Shown: one piece after another, positions 12,509 to 25,900 of the stretch
Numbering within the stretch: the stretch's first letter is position 1
Layout of the letters: each line of letters begins with the position of its first letter
Assembly: GCA_039519185.1 (NCBI GenBank)
Contig: CM076849.1
Location: 82,011,289 to 82,075,288, forward strand
Direction: 5' to 3'
DNA: 64,000 nt
From: Astragalus membranaceus
Lineage: Eukaryota; Streptophyta; Magnoliopsida; Fabales; Fabaceae
The notes under the pieces: model-generated
Databases searched by the model: none
What the model saw: only the letters and a program-made list of their open reading frames with translations
Told to the model about the DNA's origin: nothing
Translations under genes and position numbers: made by a program

Positions 12509-13685
12509 TAAGTCCAATTCAAAATTCAAAAATCAAAATATTTCTATAATCAGAATTCCACTATTTGTACTGCTAATTACTAATTACTAATAACAAGTAA
12601 TAGAAATGCCTAATCAAATAGATAATGACTTGTATACTGTAAATTTCGGTGTTTACATATGCAATTTGTATTTCCCCCATGTCACTCTCTCTCTATGCGT
12701 CCCTCCATCCTTCAGATCATGTCTCTCTATTTTGTGTCGATAAAGTCTTTGGCCCATCTGCTACCTAATATTGGTTTGGGGCTTAGAAGTTTTGATTCAA
12801 TTATTTCCATGATTTATATTTCATAAATTGATTGAATTTAATCTACTGTAGTGAGGTTTTTACTTGATATGCAGCCACTTATTAGATTTATTTTTCTTGA
12901 TGGTTATAATGTTTGTATATTTAGATATGGCCAAGTAGGATCACAATCTTTTGTTAATTTATATTTACATTATACATTTAGCATATCTTATATGAATATA
13001 TTTGAGAAGAAAGTTCATTAACAACTGATATTGAATAACATGTAGTTGCTCAAATGCAACCTTAAATTAAATTGGTCTTTACATTTGCAAAGAGTTGTTC
13101 ATCAACTTTTTAAATTATTGCAAATGAAAAACATAATAGTCTTAAAAAAAATTGTTTCAAGCTACCATTTTTAGACCAACCATTCAATGAGTCGTGTGAG
13201 TTTGTTTCAAGACAAGAATTTAAATTTGGGATCAAGGATCTGCACCGTAAATTCTTAGTGTGCTCAGTTTAAATACTTGAATTAATTTTAAAATGGCCAA
13301 TTCGTAGTGTGCTCAATTTAAATACTTGAATTAGTTTGAAATAGTGTGCAAATGAGTATGCCTTCTTAAATTTGATATGCAGTAGAATAAAAGATAGTAA
13401 TGTACTTCTTGAATATCCCTTTCGAGTATTATTTTTAAATTTCCCTTTACTTCACAACTTCATATTAAAAACAATCTAGAAGTTGTTACCTGATTTTCGT
13501 ACTTTTTATAATAGGATATGTGCTACTCTTCATCATGTAATTGCAAGTCTACTTCATAAGTACAAATACGTAATCATAAACATTTACAATACATACCAAT
13601 ATCTATATACATAATATCATAATAATAAAATACTTTCAAATTAAATTAATAAAAAGCCCCGATGTACACCCGTGCAGCACACTAG

Positions 13686-13957
13686 TATAAGATTAAAAAA
13701 AACTACAGACAGACATCCAAACTAATTAGTTAATAAGAAAAAAATTAAACGCAGATAAAATACTTTTACATTAAATTTTGATATTATATTCCTCTTGCCC
13801 AAAGTACAAAACAAAAAAACTTCGGTTATGGTTATAGTAATATTTCATTACATTCCTGATTATAGAAACAGTGATTAAATGACATAAGAAAATTGGAGGT
13901 GAACATCTCCGGTTACAAAATGTGTGAAAACTGAAAACTATTATTGTTCTTGAGAAG
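13686..13957. other. Downstream flank / probable 3' UTR of the PEPC gene
   Basis: AT-rich sequence between the Helitron-like end and the PEPC stop codon. No other feature is seen. The transcript end was not located. Confidence 0.5.
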
Positions 13958-16900
13958 TCAACCAGTGTTCCTCATCCCAGCAGCAATACCATTAATGGTT
14001 ATAAGCAAAGCATCTCTGGCTTTAAGGTTGTCATCATCACGTCGTAGCCTCTTGAGTATCTCCACCTGCAACATGTTGATGGGATTGAGAAAAGGAAGTC
14101 TATTCTCAATCAACCTCCTCAAGGTCCTGTTATTCTGCAGAAGTTTTTCGTGTCCACAAATCACTCCTACGAATTTCGTAGTTGTTAAGAGCTCGTTCCT
14201 TAGTTGAGAACCAAGTTCTTGTCTCTTCTCTGAGACAAGAACCTCATCATAGTGCTTAGCAATAGAAATATCTGCTTTTCCCAAAACCATCTCAATTAGG
14301 TCTATTAGGCTTTGAAAGAAAGGCCACTCTTGGTACATGGCTTTTAGCTCTTCTGTTTGTCCTTTCTCACAAGCACTTTTTAAACCTGCTCCAATTCCAA
14401 GCCAAGCAGGAAGAACAAATCTGGTTTGAGTCCATGCAAATATCCAGGGAATAGCGCGAAGGTGTCCAATTCCAGTGGAGCTCTTTCTTCTTGTGGGTCG
14501 ACTACCTAAGTTTTTTTAATGACAAAATACATTAGTGGAAGTATAAGTGTTGGTCCAACCCAAAAACAAGCTACACAAAGAACAAGAACAATGGGATAGG
14601 TATACCTAAATCCAATAGTTAGACCAAAAGAAAACACTAATGCCGAAAGAAACAAAACATCAACCCCTAATAGTGCAGTCAATAGGGTTTACATGCCCCT
14701 CGTAATATAAAATAGTAAGGGTGGATACCTATGTTAAGAAAGCCAAGCTCTGCCTGAGGAGTGGCTTCATGGAAGTAGGACAGGAATTCTGGATTTTCAT
14801 AGACTACACTGCGGTAACACTGGCAACTGATTTTTGAAATGTCATCCATGAGATTGCGCCATTTTGCTTCTCGCGGTGGGAGAGGCGGACGGAGGGTGGC
14901 AAGTAGTACAGCTGTTGTATAAATTTCAAGCTGTCTAACAGCTGTCTGTGGCAACCCAAACTTGGCCTGCACCATTTCTCCTTGCTCAGTTGACCTAAGG
15001 GTTCCCTGCAATGTTTCATGTAAAGTCAGAGAAGTATCATTGAGTTTAGAGAATTGTTATGATTGGATGCAGTTTAAGAGGGAAAATGTGCTTTCAACAT
15101 CGACGCAGGTACCAGATCATCAAAATCAAAACTGGTTCCGGAGACTTGGGCCCTTAGAGTTTATTTTTGAGCTTATGAAAAACAGTTTATGCAATAAATA
15201 AGCCTTTATGTATTATTCATAAGCTTGCCAAGGCAGTTTATGAAAAAACAGCTTATAGAGATACAACTTTCGGTAGTGAGACCTTATGAATTTACATAAA
15301 AACTTAGTTATCTCCATAATCTGTTTTTCAAAAGCTCAAAAATAAGCTCTTCCAAGTAGGGCCTAAATGGATGTACAATCTATAAAAGTTAACCAAACGT
15401 ATAATTTAGCTTCAAGTTAACCAAACGTATAATTTAGCTTCAAGTAAATAAAAAAAACTTCAAATGCTCTTCTAATATCAACCATTCTTTGGCTTGCTGA
15501 GTGTTATTGTTAACCAATAGTCAATCTTGACAATTTCATGGTCGATAAAAGTTAACAGCTCAGCGATTTAAACAAAAGAAACAAAAAAAGTGAATCATCT
15601 TGTTTCTTAATTAACCCTTACTGTACCAGCAGTTCAATAGTCCAGATGTTACATAATCTGATACGGTTTTGGTATTATGGGATGCTTAAGTCCCACATCA
15701 AGTAGTATTTGATGCTCGTTGGGTGGAGTACTTAACTAGCTTGGTTCTTACCCCTTAACTACTATCTTTTAAGGAAGAGTTCTTCGGTGCTTAGGTGCTT
15801 ATCAATAGGCATCAGAGTATGTGTCAACTTTTGACTACCCACAGAGAGTTCCACCGATGGAGGGTTTTAACTTTTGACTAACGAGGAAGTTGAGTAAAGT
15901 GTCATCGAGTGAAGTGATGTGGAGTGCAGCCGCCAAGAACGTCAGCTCTCATTGGTGGTGCTATGATAGGGTCTTGTATATTATGGGGTTCCTAAGTCCC
16001 ATGAGTAGTATGCGATGCTCGATAAAGTACCTAAGTTGCTTGGTTCTTCTCCCTTAACCGCTAGTTTGGGTTCCCCAAGTGGTTAGGTGCTTATCATAAT
16101 CTCCCTATGATATGACGATGAAAGGAGGTCTCTGAATTAACAAACAACCCAACCCCTCAGGAGTGTTATTTTGGATTCTGGGCATGTGCCGAAAAAATAA
16201 GGGTCTACATGGGAGTTTGGAAACGTGGGGAAGAGAAGGCTTATAATTCATTAGTAATATGGAGGGTAGTTCCTCCAATTTTTTGAGTTCATTTTTTGAG
16301 TTCCTCCAATTTTAAAGACCTCAAAAAATGAACTATGACATGGCTTTGAAGGGTTTGGAGGGTAGTTTTCTCCAACTTATTAATAATTTTTTAGTCATAA
16401 GTCCTCCCCTCTCCCAGACTAAATATAGATTAAAACTATCAGTTTCAAGCAGCTAATGTTTCTAGAAGAAAAAACGGGCTTAGGCAGCAATTATGGTTAA
16501 GTTGCATAGCCAACCATCACAGAGCCAGGTGGCTGGGACTGAATAGCAAGATATGTTGGACCCCCTCCGCGACCAATACTTCCTCCACGGCCATGGAACA
16601 GGGTAACCTTAATACCGTACTCATTGCAAGCAGCCACAACATCCTCTTGAGCTTTGTATAGTTCCCAAGCAGCAGTAAAGCGCCCAGCATCTTTACCAGA
16701 ATCTGAATACCCAACCATAACCTGCATAAAGGAATTTATAATATTACCACATACATGATTTCCCCATGATAACCTATAACTTAAATGAAATGAACCTGCC
16801 CCTAAAAATTACCTCTTGATGTCCGTTATGGTTTTTAACGATGTGCTGACGGTACCAATCCATTGATAAAAGTTTTCTGATAACTGAACCAGCTCCTCTC

Positions 16901-19900
16901 AGGTCCTTCACAGTTTCAAATAGAGGAACCACCCGAAGCCTGTGTTTGATATATGTATGTCTAATGTCGTTAAAATTCAATAACAAACATTGCAAACCAG
17001 GAGAAGCACATAACTATAGTCTAAAATTTGCAGGCATAATACATTTATATATGTAAAAGGTAAGATAAATGATTCACGCAATTATTATATAGGTTCTTAA
17101 TTGAAAAGTAATATACATATGAAGATGCAATTTAGAAGTACAAATTTACATCTCAGGCACCCTTGTGATCTGATATGTATAAAGATAACTTTGATGAGTC
17201 CCACAAGAGTAACACAAACATCTCAAGTTCCGTACTTACGTTCCACCAGGACATGCTCTTCCCAACTCCCCACTAACTGTAAGTCGTGCATCCTTCTGTA
17301 AAAGCTCTACTGCAAGGACATCACTTGCCTGCCAATCAGCCAAAGTCCAATATATTTCATATCAAACCGAACAACACTTTCAAAACACTATTATATCCCT
17401 AGATGATTTCTTTCAAACTTGTATTGTACCCTAGTAAGTTTAAACTTTTAAAAAAAGATATTAGACAACTAAATTGTTAAAATCAGCTCCGAAGTTTATA
17501 CCAAAAATAACTATTCCATGTAAAAACAAACATCATAGATAATTTGTAACAGAGATAGCAGTTAATGTACATTTGATGCCATAGAGATAACATAGGCTCC
17601 AAGCGAATCACTCCCTAGCTCAGCAGCAATTTTAAACGTATGCAAGACTTCTTTAGCATCTGGAGAAACCTAAAAAGAATAAACCAATATTCCAATAAAA
17701 AACAGAAACTCCGGGACATAGTACAGAAAGAATCAAGTGATATCTGCTATGTCAAAAACAAAAATTTGAATTTTAATTGATGAAGAAATTAATACCCAGG
17801 TCAAACTAGTTTGACATGGAAAGGATGTGGCTAGAACACTAAAACATGCAAGCTATGTGTACTCTTGTTCCTCTTAAGTAAAACTTGAATGATGGATCGG
17901 AATCAGTCCACCAAATTGGTTCCAAATAAAGTTTCAGAACACATATCCTTCAATCAAGAATTCAGTTAATCCATGATAAACAGCTAATGGGGCAGTTTCA
18001 GAGAGCATTACCCTCTTACCATAGCTTCCACTCTTTTCTCTTTTTTTTAAAGGGAGGAAAGTGATATGAATGAAAGACAGAAGCAACAATAGTGGGAGCA
18101 AATAACTACATGTTATCAAAGTCTAGCACCAATACCAGTATGAAATAAAATTGTAATTATCCTGTGATTTAAGGATGTCCCCATCACAACCACTAGAATT
18201 TGGCATCGTTCAATATCTTTCTCCTCCGCCTTTGATTTAAATGGTATATCACTATTTTTATAGTAAAACACGAAAAGTAAATTCACTTGAATTTGGAATC
18301 TACTATCTATCTATACCATTTACCTACTACCAAAATACCAATATTATCTTTTTCCCAACTAAATAATTGGAGGATATTTAGGTAAATTCACTTTTTCAAA
18401 GTTTTTCACTTTTTCACTCTCACACTTTTTCAAACTTTCACTTTTTTACTTTCTCTCACACTTTTTCACTCTCTTCTCCTTTTTCTTCTTCTAATTCTCT
18501 CATTTATCTATTTTTCATACTTTTCACACTTTTTCACTCTCTCTCACACACTTTTTCACTCTTTTCTCCTATTTCTTCATCTAATTCTCCCATTTCTCTA
18601 TTTTTCACAATATACTTACTTTAATTTCATCTACATGTCACTTTCATTTTTATTCTTTACTATTTTAAAAATTTTCAAATTTCAACTTTAAAATTGTCTT
18701 GATTTTCACGGAATAATGTTCGGACTAATTAAATTTTGAGTACATATATTACCCACTACCAAAATACCAAATTTTATCTTTTTCCCAACTAAGCAATTGG
18801 AGTTTATTTAAGTAATTTCATTTTTTCACTTTTTCACACTCACACTTTTTCACTATTTTCTCCTTTTTCTTCTACTAACTCTCTCATTTCTCTATTTTTA
18901 TATATCTACTTTAATTTCATCTATATGTCTCCTTCATTTTTCCTTTTTACTATTTTAAAAATTATCGAAATTTTGATAAAATTTTAATGGGTAATGTTCA
19001 GACTAATTAAGTTTGTCTATTTTAAATTTATCAATATTTTCACGGGGTAATGTTCGGATTAAATTTTGTCTGAGATCATACATAAAAATAAAACGACAGC
19101 ACCCGTGCGTAGGCAGGGTATACTGTGCTAGTTGGTTCATAAAGCCATACCAAAAAATAAAACTTAATTTTCTAAATAGGATGCTGTGAGGCTTGCCCCA
19201 TTATAACCACTTCTCAGGCCATATCACCATTCTATGCGGGACTGTCATCAGATTTAAAGCATTTATTTAAAAAGTGAGTTCAAGCATGCAGCAAATCATG
19301 GTTTTTTCTTCATTATCATAATGGAAAAATTAATAATAAAATTCTACCCAAAATGTAGTAAAGCTACAATTTACGCACGAAACTAAATTCAGCGATCTGG
19401 AGTTTAAAATCTAAACAATCATTATAAGACACTTTGAACCTAAAATGAACAGGGAGTTATACGACATAAACATTCAAATTCCGATTAATCATTATAGAAA
19501 AACGCAAAGAAAATAGGCTAAAATTTGCAGAATATCAACTTCTTTCTACTTTTAAACAAGAAGTTTTACCATCATACTAGAAAAAGAACGTTTAAAACTT
19601 GGTGCTTAATGTACACTCTAACCATCTCACCTCTATATTAGGAGGAATCAGTGGCCTCTTCCCTTTTAGTTCTCTGGTTAAGAATTCCAGTTTCTTTTCT
19701 TCATCCCATTCACTGAATGTACCCAAATCCAAATACCTTGTAATTGCATCAAGTGTTTCAGCATGTCTGCCAGATTCCTGCCACACTGCTGGTCTCAGGC
19801 CACAACTGACTTTCCAACAAATAATACACAAAACACTTTGGGTATGTTTTATCAAAAACTGCTTTCTGTTTTTATCAATTTAAGAAACAATAAATTTTGT

Positions 19901-22900
19901 TCTTTTAACTTAAAAAATCAAAAACTGTTTAAAAAAAGTACAATCAAGTCAGCTATTTGAATCGGACCTGACGCAAGTCAAGCTTCATTAACACCATGCC
20001 AAAGGTAGCAACTCTCCGAATCAGATCAGCAAGTCGGCCATCGGCTAATGCCCCAGATCCACAAGATTGCTAGAAGAAATGAAGAGCTAAGTAATAATTC
20101 TGAAAAACCTTGGATGGAAGAAGGGTAGAAGGAAGAAGGTACCAGCGATTCATAACAGAGGAGCAGAGGTTCCAAAAGTTGATCTGTGGTTTCATAGTAA
20201 AGTAAAGGATCAAGTTCACATGGACAGTCCTCCAGAAGAAGCTCCAGCCGTCTACGAGTTTTAAGAAGCTAAACACAAGGAAGAGAAGATGCTTTCATTT
20301 ACTATCATACCTTAGATTGACCACTGAAAATTACCCACTCATAGGTCAATAAAGAAAACTAGCAAGTTCAGTGAAATATGCAGATATGAATCAGTCTTAA
20401 CAACACATCAGAAATAAACCCTCTTATGGACAACTATTCAAACAAAAATTGGGTAAATATGCATTTCATATAGTACATCTATTAACATTTATAGCACTAT
20501 TCAAGTAACCATGTGCCTTGAGAAAGCTTTGGAAGATAGGAATAGGCTTGATCTCAACATAATTTGACAGCCTATGACAATGATCAATGGTAGCTCCTAA
20601 TAATAATGCATACAAATCAATGACCCATGGGTCTGTGTTCTGTAATAGAGAAAATATCAAGACTCAAGTTCAAAGCATATGGCCATGGTATTGTACAAAC
20701 TACAAAAGCAGTAGAGTCAACTATATCACTAAACTAAACCAGAATTGATACCTTGTCTTTTACATTCCCGAGGACAACTCTATAAGGAGCCATTCCTGGA
20801 AGCTGAGGTAGGTCTGGCTCCAAAAGCTTCTGAAAACTAGTTCTTCCTATTTGGGATTCTGCATACATTTTCCTCTGAGCAAGAAGTTGTTGACTAGAGT
20901 TGAAAGAAGGAGCGCGAGTCATTCCAACTGATGTAGAAGCATTGGAACTTGCTGGGGATGATCGACCACTGCAACTTCCAGCATTGCTCAGACTTGAAGT
21001 TGAAATCTTACCATCCTATCAGTGAAAATATGCACACACGTATATTTTCAAAATTTCAAAGGTAAATTCAATCCAGAAATCCTTACAATAACTGAATCGA
21101 TCTACCTTGGGGTTGAATTGACTGTAGTTGGGTCCGGGGATGTCCAGTCTGGGATGATCAGATACACCATTTTCTATGTGAAAGAATATATTCAAACAGC
21201 ATAATGGGTAAAAAGGTGAGGGAAAGAGAGATCTTCCAAGAAATCATAGCCCAGGAGGGAAATAGAGCAGATTTTCTTATCATGTGAGCAAAATAATAAA
21301 ATCACGGGAAAAGATTCCCTCAAGTGACATTATGGCTAAAGAAATTGGGGCCTTTAAAAAATAACACGGTGGGAGAGAATTAAATATTGGAAATGGAAGA
21401 TATAAAGTATTTAAGGGCAGTGATGGCTGCACCAGAGAAAACTGGAGGCGTGCCTGCCCACTAGAGGGGATTTATTCCCTAAAATCATACCTTATTCCTC
21501 ATGCATGAGGAAGAACAACTTATTATTATTAGGATTGGTGGGATTCCAAATCATTATTCAGCAATCGGCACGAGGAACTCCTTAAGGAATATTAGATTTA
21601 AAAGCCCCAAGAAGAAATATAGAAATTTGTGTGTGGTTCTAGAAAAAAAATTGCCATTAAGAACATCATATGCAAACCAATGAATAAACAGCGATTTTGA
21701 TAAAAATTGTGTTTACCAGCCGCGCAAGAGGGTAAATGAGCTCTAGGTGGAAGTTTGGTTGGAAGTAACGAAGCTTGTTGATTTTGATGTTTCAACTGGC
21801 TTCTACTCTCAGATTGATTCCAATGCTCACGGCGACTCTCTTTGTTAGCTTCTGAAGAAAAACAAGTGATTTCCAGCTCTTAAACGTGAATTTAAAGAGC
21901 ATCAATTTTTTCTTTCAGGACATCATCAGTGACACACCACATTCTAGGTGAACACTATAGTACATGCAGAAACATCTGCAGCTGATCATATAAAAGCACT
22001 AAAGTGCATAAACAGAACTATAAATAGAAGACCATTCCACTTGCACTGCATAAATTTAAAGGAAATTCCAAAGCAAGAGTAAAATGCCTCAATGCACCAT
22101 GCAAGTAATGCATAAAAAAGACAAGGATCTAATGCATCCAGAGCCACAAGAGCTAGCATATACGGCAGAGAATATCATCGTTGATAATAATAGTAAGGCT
22201 TTATAAAAGACAGTCAAATTCATATTATAATCTAACACAATATCTATAATACTTCATAACAAAGTATTCAGTGGTCACTCGATATAAACAAAGATGACTG
22301 ATATGTCCATTAGAAGTTGAAAGATATCACCAAAAACAAAATTAAACACACAAACCTTCTAAAATTTCATGTGCCAGTTTTGACAACTTATCAGAGCACC
22401 TGTTCATGGACAGCTCAAATCTCAGGCTATCAACTTCCCGAAAATAGAGGTCAATCGCCATCCATCTTGACAAAAGAGAAACATCTTTTGTAACCTGAAA
22501 GGATTCAACTGAATTTAGGGGAATTGCATTGAATGTTTCAAGAATTACAAGAGAGAATTGAGTTCCGTAGAACTGAATGAATGTAACTGAATTCTATTCT
22601 CTGCATAACCGTGACAGTTATGCAGATCAGCTATTTATTTAACTACGAACAACAGGAAATTACAGTTCTACCCTTACTAAGGGTCAGTTCTATTCCTTCT
22701 TTGCCTATAGTACATTTTACTAACTAGAGGCCTATCAATACCCCCCCCTAAAGCCTTCACCTTGTCCTCGAGGTGCTGATCAGGGAACAAGGGAAACAGC
22801 TTCTCAGTCTTCTCCCATGAGTTTTCACAGTCTGGTAACCCTTTCCACTTGACTAGAACTTCCGCATTGCCCTTGTCATTGTAGCGCAGCTCCAATACAT

Positions 22901-25900
22901 CTTCTACTTCCGGTTGCAAGGTGCCATTCTCAGTCATTGCTGCAGGGATGTGTTGTGGCTGGTAGTCGCCTGGAACAGTCTTTTTGAGCCTGCTAATGTG
23001 AAAGACAGGATGAATGCGGCATTCAGGTGGCAGCTCAAGTCTATAAGCCACTTGGCCCACCCTCTCCAACACCTTATAAGGGCCATAGAACCGTGGACTC
23101 AGTTTCTCATTTCTTCTTTCTGCCAGTGACTTCCATCTATATGGAATTGCCTTCAAATACACCCATTCACCCACCTCCAAGGAGATGTCTCTTCTCTTCT
23201 TGTCAGCTTGTCTTTTCATTCTCTGTTGTGCTACAGTTAAATTCTGCTTCAACTGATCCACCAGGGTATCTCTAGCTTCATACAATTGGTTTACCTCCTC
23301 TACATTAGAGGGTATTGCAGGGCCCTTGATAATAGGAGTGGGTTCTCTACCATATAGAGCTTGGTAGGGTGTCATACCTATGGAAATATTGTAATTAGTG
23401 TTGAACCACAACTCAGCCCAATCTATCCACTTAGTCCAAGACTTAGGATTATCACCAACAAAACACCTCAAGTAGACCTCTAGGCATCTATTGTTTACTT
23501 CGGTCTGACCATCAGATTGAGGGTGAAAGGCTGTACTATAATGCAGCTGAGTACCTGATTGCTTGAACAACTCCCTCCAAAATTGGCTCAAAAAAATTCT
23601 GTCTCTATCTGTGACAATGGATGTTGGAAAGCCATGTAACTTGATGATGCCTGAGATGAAAGATGCTGCCACTTCCTTGGCAGTAAAAGGATGTCCCAGC
23701 AAGAGGAAATGAGCATATTTTGTTAATCTGTCAACCACCACTAAGATTGTGTCCTGCCTTCCCACTCTTGGGAGTCCACCAACAAAATCCATTGATATGT
23801 CTGTCCAACACTTAGAGGGAATTGGAAGAGGCTGAATTAGGCCTGCTGGAGACAGTGTCTGTATCTTGCTCTGCTGACATGGCTGACAATGCATAATGTA
23901 CTCCTTAATATCCTTCTTCATCCCTTGCCAATAGAAGATACCCTCTATCCTCTTGTATGTTCTAAAATAGCCAGAATGGCCTCCTTGTAGTGAGGTATGA
24001 AACTCTTTCAAGATGATAGGCAATTTAGAAAATGATTTAGGTAACACCAAGCTGTTTCCTCTGTACAGGAGCCCTTGCTTGACCGAGAATTGCTTATAAC
24101 CAGCTGCCTGCAACACCACCTGCTGTATGATAGCTTGTAACTCAGGGGAATTTCGTATTTCCTCCTCCCAATTATCCCATTCAGACAATGAAATGCTCGA
24201 AACTGCAGCAAACATCATCTGTCTTGATAATCCATCAGCTACCTTATTAGCACTGCCTGCCTTATACTGTATTATAAAGTCAAAACCAAGAAGTTTTGAA
24301 GTCCATTTGACTTGCTCACCCCCCAACAGTCTCTGTTCATTGATAAATTGAAGACTCTGCTGATCTGTTCTTATCACAAACTGCTGTCCTAGCCGATAAT
24401 GTCGCCATTTCTGCACTGCCAGCACGATTGCCATGAGTTCCCTTTCATAAGTGGACCTCTGTTGAGCTCTGATGGAGAGTTTCTGGCTGAAATACGCAAT
24501 TGGCTGCTCTTCTTGCATGAGAACAGCACCTATTCCCTGGCTGGATGCATCAGTTTCAATCACAAATTGCTTGTTAAAGTCTGGCATTCTCACAACATGC
24601 AGAGTTGTCATCAGTTTCTTGAGCAGATTAAAAGCATTTTCTGCTTCTTCAGTCCACTTCCACTTATCCAGCTTGAGTAACTCTGTTAGGGGCTTGGCAA
24701 TGATGCCATAATTCCTTACAAATCTTCTGTAGTAACCGGTTAATCCTAGGAATCCTCTCAATCCTTTGAGATCCTTAGGAATTGGCCAATCCACCATAGC
24801 ATTTATCTTGTCAGGGTCAGCAGCTACCCCTTTTCCAGTGACTACATGTAACATCCCCTAATTCGCTAATTTCAATTATTGAAAATTAGCGAGAAGTTAT
24901 ATATATATACATATATATTTACTATAATATTCGAATAATTATTTTTAATAAGTGAATAATTGTTTGATTAAGTGTTAGGAGTAATGTGCCTAAGTTCTAA
25001 GTTAAAATGAGTTAAGTTAAGCTTCATAGGTAATAAGATGTCTCAAAGAATAGAATTGGTAGCTAAGGGGTATTTGGGTAAATTCCCTAGTCTAAGTGAC
25101 CAGCTGAACCCCAAGTCCTCCTTACCCTTTTAATTGTAGAGTTTCAGAAAAACTGAAGTGAGGAGTTAGAAAGAAAGAGGAGAGGTCGCGAGAGGGAGAG
25201 AGGGTTTTGAAGAGAGAGAGTTCCATGGAAACTTGGTGCATGTGAGATCTGAACCCACCACTATTCTTCTTTCTTCTCCCTCTACATTTTGATACCACTT
25301 CAGTTTACAGCAACCCACCCATTCCCCAAACACCATTAAAGGACCTCAAACTCTAAGTGTGTGAAACAGCTGCTGCATGTTGCAACTGAAGGTTAATACT
25401 CAGCAATAGAGCTCCATGCAGATTGTTGGAACCAAGATTGAGTAGCTGGATTCGAAGGGGATGAAGCTGGGTTCGATTGTTCGGTTTCTGTGGCACTAGG
25501 AGCGAAGTCGGAGACCGTTCGTGTAGTTCTTTTGTTCGTGACCGTAGTAAATTCGGGGTTGTGCGATTTTCATCGCAAATAGGTGAGTTCTATAACTCGC
25601 TTAGGGAAATGTGTTTGCGTTCTGAGTTTTAATTTTGAAAACTATGGTCACGTGCTTCTGTTATCGAAAGGAAACTTATTAAAAACCGTTTCTCAAGAGG
25701 ATTGCGTTTTAAATCATAAATTGTTGATTGATTGTTTGGGGGTTATTTGATTGAGATTGATATAGAATACTGTTTTAATGCATGTTAAGTTTGGGTCTCG
25801 ATCGGAAGGGATTTTGGAATCGGAACGGAATGGAAAAAACTCATGAAAAGTCTGTTTTCTGGAAAACTGATAGAGACGCACAGATCGTGTGCCTACGAGC

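Larger units (their letters stand above)
10391..13685 (+). mobile_element. Probable non-autonomous Helitron with internal insertions
   Basis: The left end is A|TCTATACTATAAAC (TC start after an A). The right end is CTAG|T at 13682-13686, preceded by a small hairpin (GTGCAGCAC, 13673-13681). TC...CTAG ends inserted between A and T are the Helitron signature, and there is no TSD, as expected. No Rep/helicase frame is present. The 5' 209 bp is tandemly duplicated, and a truncated gypsy LTR (to 12508) lies inside. Confidence 0.5.

Noticed and set aside
14679..15011. Separate small gene of 110 codons
   Set aside because: It is PEPC exon 20; the extra residues at its C-terminal end are intron read-through past the donor at 14728.
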